From Candidatus Parachristensenella avicola (GTDB lineage Bacteria > Bacillota > Clostridia > Christensenellales > UMGS416), in contig CAJFUN010000032.1 of the NCBI GenBank assembly GCA_904420205.1, forward strand, positions 62,001-126,000: a stretch of 64,000 bases of DNA, written 5' to 3'. Position 1 is the first letter of the stretch, and the number at the start of each line of letters is the position of its first letter. Below, piece after piece: positions 24,539-32,440 of the stretch. The notes beneath the pieces are model-generated. The model was not told the origin of the DNA and did not search any database. It saw nothing but the letters and a program-made list of their open reading frames with translations. Both the position numbers and the translations under genes were made by a program.

Positions 24539-24820
24539 ATCACCCAGGAGGAAGAGGAAAAAATTCTCCGCACCAGTTTTGAAAGCTTTGAGCCGCTGAA
24601 GCTGAAGCAACTTTCGCCGAAAGAGAAGCGCAAAATTGTAGTCTTGCGGCGGATCAGCGCCTGCTTTGAGCCGCAGCGGCGCTATAGCGAGCGGGAAGTA
24701 AACGAGATACTCCGCCCAATCTATGACGACTTTGTGCTGGTCCGCCGCTACCTTATTGAATACGGATTCCTTCAGCGAACCAAGGACTGCCGGGCCTATT
24801 GGAGGGAGTCGGATCAATGA
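24539..24820 (+). pseudogene. DUF2087 domain severed by an amber codon
   Basis: In the same frame as the upstream gene, immediately after TAG at 24536-24538, 93 codons stay open: ITQEEEEKILRTSFESF, then LKQLSPKEKRKIVVLRRI, RRYSEREVNEILRPIYDDFV and RRYLIEYGFLQR to a stop at 24820. This is a complete DUF2087 domain with no other lesion. The stop needs only one base change from AAG or CAG. AGGAGG lies inside at about 24545, but no ATG, GTG or TTG start follows it closely. The stop overlaps the next gene by ATGA. Options are a recent point mutation, readthrough, or a sequencing error. Confidence 0.8.
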
Positions 24821-25269
24821 TTCAAAAAATCGAGCGGAACAAAAAGCAATATCTGGATCTGCTGCTCCAAGCGGACCCGGATGAAACGATGATCGACCGC
24901 TACCTTGAAAAAGGCGAAATGTACGTCCTTTTTGAGGAAGGCAATGCGCTGGCTGAAGCTGTGCTGCTGGACCGGGGCGGCGGCGTTTGCGAACTCATGA
25001 ACCTAGCGGTGCGTCCGGACTTTCAGGGCAGAGGGCTGGGCGGGCGGATGATCCGTCACCTCTTTGATCAGGCTCGATCCCGATTCCATACCATGCTGGT
25101 GGGCACGGCGGATGCCAGCGACCAAGCCTTGCATGTGTATCAGCGAGAGGGCTTTACCGTAGATCATCGAATCCCTCGCTTCTTTCTTGAGCATTATGCC
25201 CAGCCGGTCATAGAGGACAACGGCGTGCAGTGCGTCGATATGGTGGTGCTGAAAAAGGCGCTGCGCTAG
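24817..25269 (+). CDS. GNAT-family N-acetyltransferase
   Basis: A 150-residue acetyltransferase with the acetyl-CoA-binding motif LAVRPDFQGRGLGGRMIRHL and the later motif B region (ALHVYQREGFTVDHRIPRFF). Acceptor unknown. ATG 24817 overlaps the stop of the DUF2087 frame by 4 bases (ATGA), so translation was coupled to the regulator before the amber codon arose; a GGAGGGAG site 8 bases upstream lets it be translated independently. The gene ends inside the left arm of its own terminator. Confidence 0.9.
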   Translation: MIQKIERNKKQYLDLLLQADPDETMIDRYLEKGEMYVLFEEGNALAEAVLLDRGGGVCELMNLAVRPDFQGRGLGGRMIRHLFDQARSRFHTMLVGTADASDQALHVYQREGFTVDHRIPRFFLEHYAQPVIEDNGVQCVDMVVLKKALR

Positions 25270-25278
25270 CGCCTTTTT
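25252..25278 (+). terminator. Terminator overlapping the acetyltransferase stop
   Basis: AAAAAGGCGCT pairs with AGCGCCTTTTT around a GCGCT-type loop; the left arm includes the last coding codons. Confidence 0.85.
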
Positions 25279-25290
25279 CGATATAAAGGA

Positions 25291-25322
25291 AAGGATGACG
25301 GGCGCCCGTCATCCTTTTTTTA
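25291..25322. terminator. Second terminator between convergent genes
   Basis: AAGGATGACGGGC and GCCCGTCATCCTT form an uninterrupted 26-base palindrome followed by six T residues on the plus strand. It backs up the first terminator and may end the APH gene from the other side. Confidence 0.8.
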
Positions 25323-25324
25323 CC

Positions 25325-26350
25325 CTAGGGCTCTGCCGTCGCGCCGCACCAGGCCTGAGCGACGGACAGCAGCCGCTGCGCCGCCGGCCGGTCGGCCATC
25401 CAAAGGACAAGGCCCGTAGAAACGCACTGCAAAAAGCCCCATTCCCAGATTCCACGTTGATCCACGCCGGTCAACCGGTGCAAATATCGGCATCGCTCCA
25501 ATCCGCGCGCCAGTGGATCCGGCTGGTACGCTTCCGTCCATTCCCGCATCAGCACCCCTAGGTCATATGCCTTTTCATAAACGAGCCCGTCAGGATCAAT
25601 GAACTTAAAGCATCCTGTCCGCGTCCGATCCTCAAGGGTATTGGCCGCATGTGCATCTCCATGGATCAGCACATAGCCTGACGGATCCAGCCGTTGCTCC
25701 CGAGATGCAAGAAACGCCGAAGCCTGGTCCAGCACCGCGGTCCCGCAGGGCCGCCCCAAGCGCTGGTTTTCGGCGGCGAGAAAGGTTCGGAACCACTGCA
25801 CGCTGTCCGCTCCGGTGGGCAGCTTCATGCCGGCGGCCGGAATACGCCACGTTTCCTCCAACGTACGGCAGATGATGGCCAGCTGCTCCTCCAGCGGCAA
25901 CCCCAGCTTGCTCAGCGGCGCGCCCAGTCGTTCCAGCAGGCAGGCCTGCCGCTTTTCATCCCAGGCAATGAGCCTAGCGTATCCCCGTCCGCCGGCCGCG
26001 GAAAACACCCGGATACTGCGAAAAAATTCGTCATCCTCCGGATCTCCCGGGATATCGATTTTGAGCACATAGCGCTCCCCATCCCAGCCTACCGCATCGG
26101 CCGCCAAGCCGTGGGTGCCGCCTGACAAAACCGCGCCCACTTTAATCCGCCACAGCGATTCCAGCGCTGCGACGACGCCGTCCAGTTCGTCCAGCCAGCG
26201 TATCCCCCGCTCGCCAGAGTCCTCGGCTCGCCTCACGACTACGGCCGGAAGCCTGTGCCGCCATCTTATGCGCTCCGCATCGGAACTTTGCTTGCCGCGC
26301 CTGCCATGCGCTGCGGCCTTTTCATCGTCGAATAAAATTTCTTCATTCAT
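25325..26350 (-). CDS. Aminoglycoside phosphotransferase-family kinase, APH(6)-like
   Basis: A 341-residue kinase-fold protein. The catalytic loop is VLIHGDAHAANTL and the metal-binding FIDPDGLVYEKAYDLGVLMR matches the aminoglycoside / hydroxyurea resistance kinase group. GAVLSGGTHGLAADAV and YVLKIDIPGD provide the nucleotide loop and Lys. The first 50 residues are a charged extension (DDEKAAAHGRRGKQSSDAER) not usual for the family. It may inactivate an aminoglycoside or phosphorylate an unknown small molecule; sequence does not decide. GGAGG lies 8 bases before ATG 26350. Confidence 0.82.
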   Translation of the reverse strand: MNEEILFDDEKAAAHGRRGKQSSDAERIRWRHRLPAVVVRRAEDSGERGIRWLDELDGVVAALESLWRIKVGAVLSGGTHGLAADAVGWDGERYVLKIDIPGDPEDDEFFRSIRVFSAAGGRGYARLIAWDEKRQACLLERLGAPLSKLGLPLEEQLAIICRTLEETWRIPAAGMKLPTGADSVQWFRTFLAAENQRLGRPCGTAVLDQASAFLASREQRLDPSGYVLIHGDAHAANTLEDRTRTGCFKFIDPDGLVYEKAYDLGVLMREWTEAYQPDPLARGLERCRYLHRLTGVDQRGIWEWGFLQCVSTGLVLWMADRPAAQRLLSVAQAWCGATAEP

Positions 26351-26490
26351 GGTTGCATCCTCCTATTTTTTCTCTCTACCGGGATGCAGGATTGGTTGCC
26401 ATACCGAAGACCTCCCTTTATATTTTCTTATCATAGGGCATATCTACCCGCGCTGCGGACGACCGTCATGAAGCTTCAGATACCTCGCGC

Positions 26491-26823
26491 TTACAGCCCG
26501 CCCATTGCGAACCAGGCCATCAGCCGCTCTACGACGAATACCGTAGCCGTGGCTGCCAGCGCCACCGGCAACAGGCCCTTCCGACGATAGGCCAGCCAGA
26601 AAGCCACCGCCCCTCCCGCCAGGGCCGACACGACCGAGCCTGTAGAGAAGAGTATATCCGGCAGGATCATAGCGCCAAGGATTGCATAGGGCATATACAG
26701 CAGAAACGACTGGACAAAGCGGTTGGTGATACGCCTACGGAATACGGCCAGCGGAATCATACGGGGCAGATATGCCGTCAGCGCCAACACCAGGATAAAG
26801 AGCGCAAGCCTACCTGTCGTCAT
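26491..26823 (-). CDS. azlD: AzlD-family branched-chain amino acid exporter subunit
   Basis: A 110-residue protein with four predicted membrane helices and the AzlD pattern (ALTAYLPRMIPLAVF at the start, YMPYAILGAMILPDIL in the middle). It pairs with AzlC to export branched-chain amino acids or analogues. The start overlaps the azlC 3' end by 14 bases, with GGAGGAGG upstream inside azlC. Confidence 0.93.
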   Translation of the reverse strand: MTTGRLALFILVLALTAYLPRMIPLAVFRRRITNRFVQSFLLYMPYAILGAMILPDILFSTGSVVSALAGGAVAFWLAYRRKGLLPVALAATATVFVVERLMAWFAMGGL

Positions 26824-27556
26824 GCTCTACCTCCTCCACCGCGGGATAACGCCACGCGCCGAAGGCCGCCGCCACAATCCCACAGAGGATAACGCTCCAC
26901 CCGCTGCCCAGCAGCCGCAGCCCCGGCATATAGCGCATGAGCAGGCTAAGGCCGGCCGCCACCAGGATAATCTGCATGACGGGTTTGGCGTCTCTGGCCG
27001 GCGGTACGATAATCGCAAGGAACATTGCGTATATCGCGATCCCTAGAGCCGCCCGCACCGAGGCAGGCAAAATGCCGCTGGCCACGCAGCCCAACAACGT
27101 CCCCCCTACCCAGCCCATAAGGGGAGTAAGAATCAAGCCTGCCAGGTAAGGGGCCTTCAGCATACCCGGCTGAGCCATGGATACCGCGAATACCTCATCG
27201 GTGTTGCCGAAGGCCAATAGCATGCGCTGAAAAAGATTCAGCTCGGGATCCAACCGCTGGGACCAGGACAGCGCCATCAGCAGATAGCGCAGGTTAATCA
27301 CGAGCACCGTGCAGGCGATCTGCGTCAGCGCCGCTCCCTTAGCCAGCATATCTACCCCTACGAATTGTCCGGTCCCAGTAAAACTGGTCAGCGAAGTGAC
27401 GACGGCCGCCCATGTCGGCAGCCCATTTTCCAGCGCCAGCATACCAAAGGCAAAGGATACGGAAAGATAGCCCAGCGCCACCGGCATCCCGTCCTTCATG
27501 CCCTGTGTAAAAATCCGTTTTTCCTTCATCCGTTTCTCATTTCTCTCCCAAACCAT
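26810..27556 (-). CDS. azlC: AzlC-family branched-chain amino acid exporter subunit
   Basis: A membrane protein of up to 248 residues with about seven helices; GMKDGMPVALGYLSVSFAFG and LTSFTGTGQFVG are the AzlC signatures, and the family works with AzlD, encoded directly downstream with a 14-base overlap. The start is uncertain: ATG 27556 has GGGGA upstream but that site lies in a strong hairpin (27563-27584); ATG 27529 (MKEKRIFTQ) is closer to the family start but has only a weak site. Confidence 0.92.
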   Translation of the reverse strand: MVWERNEKRMKEKRIFTQGMKDGMPVALGYLSVSFAFGMLALENGLPTWAAVVTSLTSFTGTGQFVGVDMLAKGAALTQIACTVLVINLRYLLMALSWSQRLDPELNLFQRMLLAFGNTDEVFAVSMAQPGMLKAPYLAGLILTPLMGWVGGTLLGCVASGILPASVRAALGIAIYAMFLAIIVPPARDAKPVMQIILVAAGLSLLMRYMPGLRLLGSGWSVILCGIVAAAFGAWRYPAVEEVEHDDR

Positions 27557-27562
27557 AAGAAT

Positions 27563-27584
27563 TCCCCGCGGTAAGCCGCGGGGA
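27563..27584 (-). promoter_or_regulatory. Hairpin masking the azlC ribosome-binding site
   Basis: TCCCCGCGG and CCGCGGGGA pair perfectly around a four-base loop. On the azlC strand the 3' arm contains the GGGGA that would serve ATG 27556, so the hairpin would hide it. It has no T run after it, so it is not a terminator for azlC's strand. Confidence 0.45.
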
Positions 27585-27655
27585 GCGATTCAAGCAGAGC
27601 AATTATATCATGCCAAACGCCAATGTGGAACCGCCCTTCGGCAAATTCCCCCAAA

Positions 27656-27688
27656 AGCAAAAAGGGCCCCGAGGATCACTCGGGGCCC
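27656..27688 (-). terminator. Terminator of the SIS-domain gene
   Basis: GGGCCCCGAG and CTCGGGGCCC pair around a five-base loop; on the minus strand the stem is followed by TTTTTGC. Confidence 0.88.
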
Positions 27689-27701
27689 CTGAAAGGATCG
27701 T

Positions 27702-28433
27702 TTACCAGCCGAACTCATCGTAATGGGGCTCGATTACGGTCTTGTTGTAATCGTTGCCGCCAGGGAAGTTGGCGCTCTTGAGGATACCCGGAGTCTTACC
27801 GCGCTTCATTAGTTCCTCAACCGCCACAGAGGTAACGCTCCAGAGGATATAGTCGGAAGCAATACCGGATGCCGCCGCATAATGGGCCTCAATGCCCTCT
27901 ACTTCCATCATGGCCTCGGCAGCGGGCGCACAGTTGTCCAGCGTCAGGTCGACCATCTCATAGAGCTTCTTGCCGGAGGAGTGGACCGGATCCACGGCCT
28001 GCGCATAGGTCATCGAAGACATAGCAATGACCTTGATGCCCATCTTCTTGGCCTCGTAAGCCAGATCCACCACGCTAGCGGTGCGGCCGGACACGGAACC
28101 TACAAAGAGGACGTCGCCGGGCAGCATGTTCGAAGCGCGCAGCGCGTAAGCGGCCAGGCCTTCCATGTTCTGGTCAATGCTGGAACGGTCGCGCTCACGG
28201 CCCTGCTTCTCCACGTCCAGTTTGTAGGAGAAGTGCTTATAGAAGATGGGGCCGCCGCCGCGATAAATCACATCGTTCTCGATGGAGTGGCAGATGCCGC
28301 TCAGGTAGATATTGCCGCCCGCCTCGACTGCGTCGGCGATCATCTGTCCAGCCTTGATAATGTTCTCACGCTGGGTAGTACGCACCTTTTCAAAGAGCGC
28401 GTCCACCGCCTCGTGATACTTGTCCATCAACAT
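27702..28433 (-). CDS. SIS-domain sugar phosphate isomerase/binding protein (UPF0309-like)
   Basis: A 243-residue SIS-fold protein. The phosphosugar-binding elements are NIYLSGICHS and DVLFVGSVSGRTASVVDLAY, the latter being the usual S-x-S-G-x-T loop. The family includes UPF0309 proteins beside sugar or amino sugar PTS genes, acting as isomerases or ligand-binding subunits. GGAGG lies 9 bases before ATG 28433. It is monocistronic with an extended upstream region carrying two inverted repeats, so it is probably regulated by its own effector pathway. Substrate unknown. Confidence 0.88.
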   Translation of the reverse strand: MLMDKYHEAVDALFEKVRTTQRENIIKAGQMIADAVEAGGNIYLSGICHSIENDVIYRGGGPIFYKHFSYKLDVEKQGRERDRSSIDQNMEGLAAYALRASNMLPGDVLFVGSVSGRTASVVDLAYEAKKMGIKVIAMSSMTYAQAVDPVHSSGKKLYEMVDLTLDNCAPAAEAMMEVEGIEAHYAAASGIASDYILWSVTSVAVEELMKRGKTPGILKSANFPGGNDYNKTVIEPHYDEFGW

Positions 28434-28515
28434 TGTTCTTTTCCTCCCTCGGATGAGTGTTAGCTTTTTACCGGTATTATTCTACACCCGCAACCAGACA
28501 AAAGCAATTTACTTT

Positions 28516-28535
28516 TTTGACCTATTGCAGTCAAA
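28516..28535. promoter_or_regulatory. Inverted repeat 1 upstream of the SIS gene
   Basis: TTTGAC and GTCAAA separated by 8 bases, overlapping a minus-strand TTGACT that could be the -35 of the SIS gene promoter (TAAATT 17 bases further). A repressor here would block RNA polymerase directly. Confidence 0.45.
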
Positions 28536-28576
28536 TAGATATTTTACGAAAATTTCATGTTGATTGGCGCTTAACT

Positions 28577-28602
28577 CGATTTTCATTTTACATTGAAAAT
28601 CG
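28577..28602. promoter_or_regulatory. Inverted repeat 2 upstream of the SIS gene
   Basis: Perfect nine-base arms CGATTTTCA and TGAAAATCG with an 8-base spacer, 42 bases upstream of repeat 1 and with the same spacer length. TTTCA/TGAAA arms resemble RpiR-family operators, and RpiR proteins are themselves SIS-domain regulators of phosphosugar genes; the match is by eye only. Confidence 0.5.
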
Positions 28603-29400
28603 GATTAAACCGATCATTTTACCCAAAAAGTAGGTCGTGAGCGCATCGCGATTTATACGTTTGCGATGAAGCAAAGCCTACCTGCTGCATGCCATATTGA
28701 AGTGCTGCTATTGTATCCGCAGGCTATCCCAATGCAACCCATGCTTACCGATACCCGTTTCCGGATCCTATCCTCCGCATACGCAGCTTATCCGCCGCAT
28801 AGCCGAACCTTTATATACAGGCACGCAACCATTTCGGAGCCGGCGCTAACAGATGGCAATCTGAATGCTATTTCGATCCCACTTCATATGCCAATGCTAT
28901 AGTACGTCCGATGTTGTCTTCCGCTTTCCTATCTAATGGCTCATGGGCCTGGCGCAGCTACGGCTATACGCTTAGAAAGGGATCTGCCGCTTTAGCCATG
29001 CCGAATGAGCAAGCGCTTCACATCCTTCGCCCATCTATATGCTTTCCCTATCGCAAAGAAATCTGCTTCTACAAGCTTATGATCCGTTGTTCCATGAGGA
29101 TAATAGGCACAATGGGAGGACCATCATTATTTTGCAGACCGTGCAGAGAGTGATTTCCGCATTACAAATTTATTTTTCTATCTGAATGTTCCTTCATATT
29201 GGGCGATTGCCGGCCATTGTTTTTTTCTATACCTCTGCTCCGACTTGTATTCGTGATCAATCGCTGTTATGGCGAAGGGCAAAGATGAATCATATTGAAG
29301 TCCTAAAACAGCTTAATTTTGCAAGTTTTTTTGCATTTCATTGTGCTTTTTCGATGCATAATTGGTATCATTAATAGAAATTTTTATTTCAATACAAATT
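28603..29400. other. 800-bp region without a recognisable gene
   Basis: AT-richer than the neighbouring genes. Short open frames occur, for example 28666-28902 and 28911-29153 on the plus strand, but they lack ribosome-binding sites and family features. The last 100 bases are very AT-rich and form the upstream element of the promoter at 29407. Confidence 0.5.
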
Positions 29401-29406
29401 TCTATA

Positions 29407-29435
29407 TTGACATTCTATCTTCCCCTCTATATAAT
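29407..29435 (+). promoter_or_regulatory. Perfect consensus vegetative promoter
   Basis: TTGACA (29407-29412), a 17-base spacer and TATAAT (29430-29435), all matching consensus exactly, with an AT-rich upstream element. The start codon of the RHH-PUA gene is 33 bases after the -10. Confidence 0.92.
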
Positions 29436-29468
29436 GAACTCAATCATCCGAATAAAGGGGGCTTTTCT

Positions 29469-30122
29469 ATGAGCGCTGCCGGCGATAAAATACTAGCGCG
29501 CCTGCAACGGCCTGACGAAGAGGTGCGCAAACCGCTATCCATTCCGCTAAAGCTGTCAAGCATCCGCCGCCTTGACGACCTAGCCCGGGTTCTCACACAG
29601 CATTCTGGCGTAACCACCACCCGCAACATGCTGATTGAAGACGCCGTCGATAGCCTGCTTGAAGAGGCCGCGCCGATCCTTGAGTCTAAGGGCATCGAGT
29701 TTACCGCATCCCAGGCGGATTCTCCTGCTTCCGCCGGACGTCTAGATGATTACTTTGATACCATCGTGTTCCCCGCTCAACCGGGCGAACAATACCGCCG
29801 GGCCTTTTTCACCGACCATGAATGGCGTTTTGTGCGGGTGGATAAGCGCAAGATCCCGCATATCCGCTATATTGCGCTGTATATCGGCGCGCCGCAATCG
29901 TCCATCCGCCACTATGCAGAGGTTGCGCCTGACGGCTTTCATTTCGACCCCGAGACAAAAAAATACCGCATTAAGCTAAACGGGCCGCCCAAAGAGCTGC
30001 CCCATCCCATTCCTCGAGGTACGGCGTCGCCCCAAGCTGTGCGTTCCGCAAAATATACAACGCTGGAACGGCTCCTCAGCGCGCAGGATTTCCGCAGCCT
30101 GTACGCGGACGCCGAGGCCTAG
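29469..30122 (+). CDS. Ribbon-helix-helix protein with a PUA/EVE-like C-terminal domain
   Basis: A 217-residue protein. The N-terminus (about 15-75) looks like a ribbon-helix-helix DNA-binding domain: PLSIPLKLSSIRRLDDLARV, then a TTTRNMLIEDAVDSLLEEA helix. The C-terminal part (about 100-215) reads FFTDHEWRFVRVDKRKIPHI, RYIALYIGAPQSSIRHYAEV, then YRIKLNGPP and a late SAKYTTLERLLSA. This pattern recalls the PUA/EVE-type fold seen in proteins associated with modified-base recognition and restriction, though I cannot name the exact family. ATG 29469 follows AAAGGGGG. It stands behind a perfect promoter and is followed 14 bp later by an unknown gene. Confidence 0.7.
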   Translation: MSAAGDKILARLQRPDEEVRKPLSIPLKLSSIRRLDDLARVLTQHSGVTTTRNMLIEDAVDSLLEEAAPILESKGIEFTASQADSPASAGRLDDYFDTIVFPAQPGEQYRRAFFTDHEWRFVRVDKRKIPHIRYIALYIGAPQSSIRHYAEVAPDGFHFDPETKKYRIKLNGPPKELPHPIPRGTASPQAVRSAKYTTLERLLSAQDFRSLYADAEA

Positions 30123-30136
30123 CCCTGCTGGGATCC

Positions 30137-30760
30137 ATGCAAAAGGGCTGGAACCAATATTTCGCCGTCTGGAACAGCGTTAGCAAAAACGCGCTTTTGA
30201 GCAGCCCGGTCCGCCCGATTCGGTTTCAAATTCACGCGCCGAAGGACGCGGAGCAAACGCCCTACTTTCTGCCCGAGTGGGTTCTCGCGGATGAGCGGGC
30301 CGGGGATCTGCTCCCCGTCCAAACCAAGGGATCCCGCCATACGCTTCAAATGCTGATCGAAGCCCGGAGCGAAGAGGAGTGTGCCGCCGTCTGGATCTAC
30401 AGTGTAGCCAAAACCATGCTGGACGAAAACCGTCGCCTGCAGAAGGGCAGCGGACACCGCTTACCGGAATGCGCCGCTATGATTCTTGATGATTTTTGCA
30501 GGGCTGCCCGGCCCTTTCTAGCCGCCCGCTTTTCATTGTGGCATCCTGCCATGCGCAGGCTGATCCCTTACCGGCCTTTGCTTTTCCCTTCGTGCTGGCC
30601 CAAGGGCGTACAAAGCGCCCCAGCGCTGATGCATATCGTCGTGGCAAACGCCGATATGGTGCTGCACCAATGTACCGCCAGGCTCTATACCTCGCTGGAC
30701 GGGTATCAATGCCCGGCTGCCCTGACGCTGCGCAAGGCATGCGCCTCTGTCGAGTCGTAG
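30137..30760 (+). CDS. Hypothetical protein downstream of the RHH-PUA gene
   Basis: A 207-residue open frame starting 14 bp after the preceding stop. Codon third positions are G/C-rich like the neighbours, which supports real coding, but the ribosome-binding site is weak (GGGATCC). The product is soluble, rich in Arg and Trp, with several cysteines and HRLPECAAMILDDFCRAARP in the middle. No domain recognised. It probably shares the promoter at 29407. Confidence 0.55.
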   Translation: MQKGWNQYFAVWNSVSKNALLSSPVRPIRFQIHAPKDAEQTPYFLPEWVLADERAGDLLPVQTKGSRHTLQMLIEARSEEECAAVWIYSVAKTMLDENRRLQKGSGHRLPECAAMILDDFCRAARPFLAARFSLWHPAMRRLIPYRPLLFPSCWPKGVQSAPALMHIVVANADMVLHQCTARLYTSLDGYQCPAALTLRKACASVES

Positions 30761-31178
30761 CCGGGCAATAATCCTTTGCTTTTGATTGCGTCCGTTATGA
30801 CGTCAGCGTTCACCCGCTTTTTCGGTTGCGATGCCGCCAGCTTGGCCTCGCCTTTGTATCGGATTTCGCCCTGCAATTACTACCGCGCTTCAAGTCCGAT
30901 TTTGCCGTCATCGCCATCGTACCGGCGGCCAGCATCTCTTTCCGCTTCTCTCTTTAAGCCGGTTTCTTCCCATTGTAATCCCCCGCTCAGAAATCTTGTT
31001 CATCCATGAAATTAGATAAATCCTAACGCTGAGGCTGCCGGCCTGCATTCGCGGATCCGTCTTGCCACCCTTTCGCTGCCCTTAGCGTTTCTCATTTTCT
31101 TCTGTCGAGGCTGCTTCATCGCGGCCTTTTTTTATTCATCCCGCTGGAATGCAATGGGCGCAACGGAGGAAATTTTTC
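30761..31178. other. Intergenic region, nothing recognised
   Basis: About 420 bp with C-rich, pyrimidine-biased plus strand and only short open frames lacking start signals. It ends at the promoter of the transglutaminase-like gene. Confidence 0.5.
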
Positions 31179-31208
31179 TTTACACCCCGCCTTCCAGCGG
31201 ACTATAAT
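31179..31208 (+). promoter_or_regulatory. Promoter of the transglutaminase-like gene
   Basis: TTTACA (31179-31184), an 18-base spacer and a perfect TATAAT (31203-31208), 46 bases before the start codon. Confidence 0.7.
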
Positions 31209-31253
31209 AAGGTCATAATTAAAAATCGCATATGACTTACGGGAGAATCTTAC

Positions 31254-32420
31254 ATGGAAAGAAGAAAGTATATCCGATCTTTAGCAGCGCTGATATTGGT
31301 TTTGGCGCTGCTGCTTCCCTCTGCTGCCGTACTGCCCGCCTCGGCCGCCCTGGCCGCTCCCCTCTATCAGCAGTCTACGGACGCCCCTTCTTTTACCAGC
31401 GTAGAAGAGATGCAGGATTACTTGCTGCAATGCGTGGACCAGCGAATGCAAACCGTAACCTTTTATATGGATCCGAGCCTCGATAAGATCAGCGCCGGAG
31501 AATTCTGCCGACTTGCCAGCCTCTTCTTCTGTTCATCCAACTACAGCGCTTCTACCGGGCGGTATGAGCTGCAAATCACTTATTATCCGGGCACCCGAAT
31601 CGCCGACGCCTATGCCTCCGGCGACCTCTCCGGCCTGACGGCGGAGGAACGCCAAACGCTGGAAAAAGCCCAGCAGGTGGTTCAGCAGGCCGTGTCGGAA
31701 TCCAAAACCAATCTGATTTTGGAATTGAAGCTGCACGACTGGATCTGCGCCAACGTAAGCTATACCACCGCTGACACCGATTTTACCCAGCTATCAGACG
31801 CGCCGCGCGCGCTGACCGCCGTAGGCGCGCTATTAGACGGCCAGGCCAACTGCCAAGGCTATTCCGATGCTTTCTATCTGCTAGGCACGATGGCCGGGCT
31901 TCACGTGGATAGGATGTCGGGCTTCGCCGGTGAAGATCGCCACATGTGGAACACCATTGAACTGGATGGGCGCTGGCTCGTCGTCGATGTGACGGGCGAC
32001 GATGCCCCGGTCAGTGGTGATTTCGCCAATCAGGTCTATGTCAATTACCGCTACTTCAATGCCGGCCGAGACATGATCGGCGATACGCTGACTTGGCCGG
32101 AGCTCTATGAATACCGGCCCATTGAGCAGGCCAGCAACCATACGTATTACTATTACACGCCCCAGGGCAATAGCTTCGACGGCTTTGGCGCCGCCTTCTG
32201 GGATCTTGACAGTATGGCCGATTTCATTTACCGCCGGATGCGCGATGATAAGCAGGCGCTGACCTATACCCTGGCCGTGGGGCAAACCTTTGACTGGGAT
32301 GCCCTCAGCGCCGAAATCAAGGAGCGGGCCGCCGACTATAACCGCCGCACCACTTGGTATATTTGGGTCATCAATATGGCGGGCAATACGTATTGCATCA
32401 CCCTTTTCACCGAATTCTAA
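31254..32420 (+). CDS. Secreted transglutaminase-like protein
   Basis: A 388-residue exported protein: basic start (MERRKYIRS), hydrophobic core to about residue 28, and an Ala-x-Ala cleavage region (PASAALAAP). The transglutaminase/protease-like core carries Cys in GQANCQGYSDAFYLL, His in EDRHMWNTIELDG and Asp in WLVVDVTGDDA, in the order Cys-His-Asp. Such proteins in Clostridia cleave or cross-link peptides at the cell surface; the reaction here is not known. GGGAG lies 7 bases before ATG. It is followed 20 bp later by the Imm5-like gene. Confidence 0.88.
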   Translation: MERRKYIRSLAALILVLALLLPSAAVLPASAALAAPLYQQSTDAPSFTSVEEMQDYLLQCVDQRMQTVTFYMDPSLDKISAGEFCRLASLFFCSSNYSASTGRYELQITYYPGTRIADAYASGDLSGLTAEERQTLEKAQQVVQQAVSESKTNLILELKLHDWICANVSYTTADTDFTQLSDAPRALTAVGALLDGQANCQGYSDAFYLLGTMAGLHVDRMSGFAGEDRHMWNTIELDGRWLVVDVTGDDAPVSGDFANQVYVNYRYFNAGRDMIGDTLTWPELYEYRPIEQASNHTYYYYTPQGNSFDGFGAAFWDLDSMADFIYRRMRDDKQALTYTLAVGQTFDWDALSAEIKERAADYNRRTTWYIWVINMAGNTYCITLFTEF

Positions 32421-32440
32421 CCGCTAATTAAGGAGCCGAT

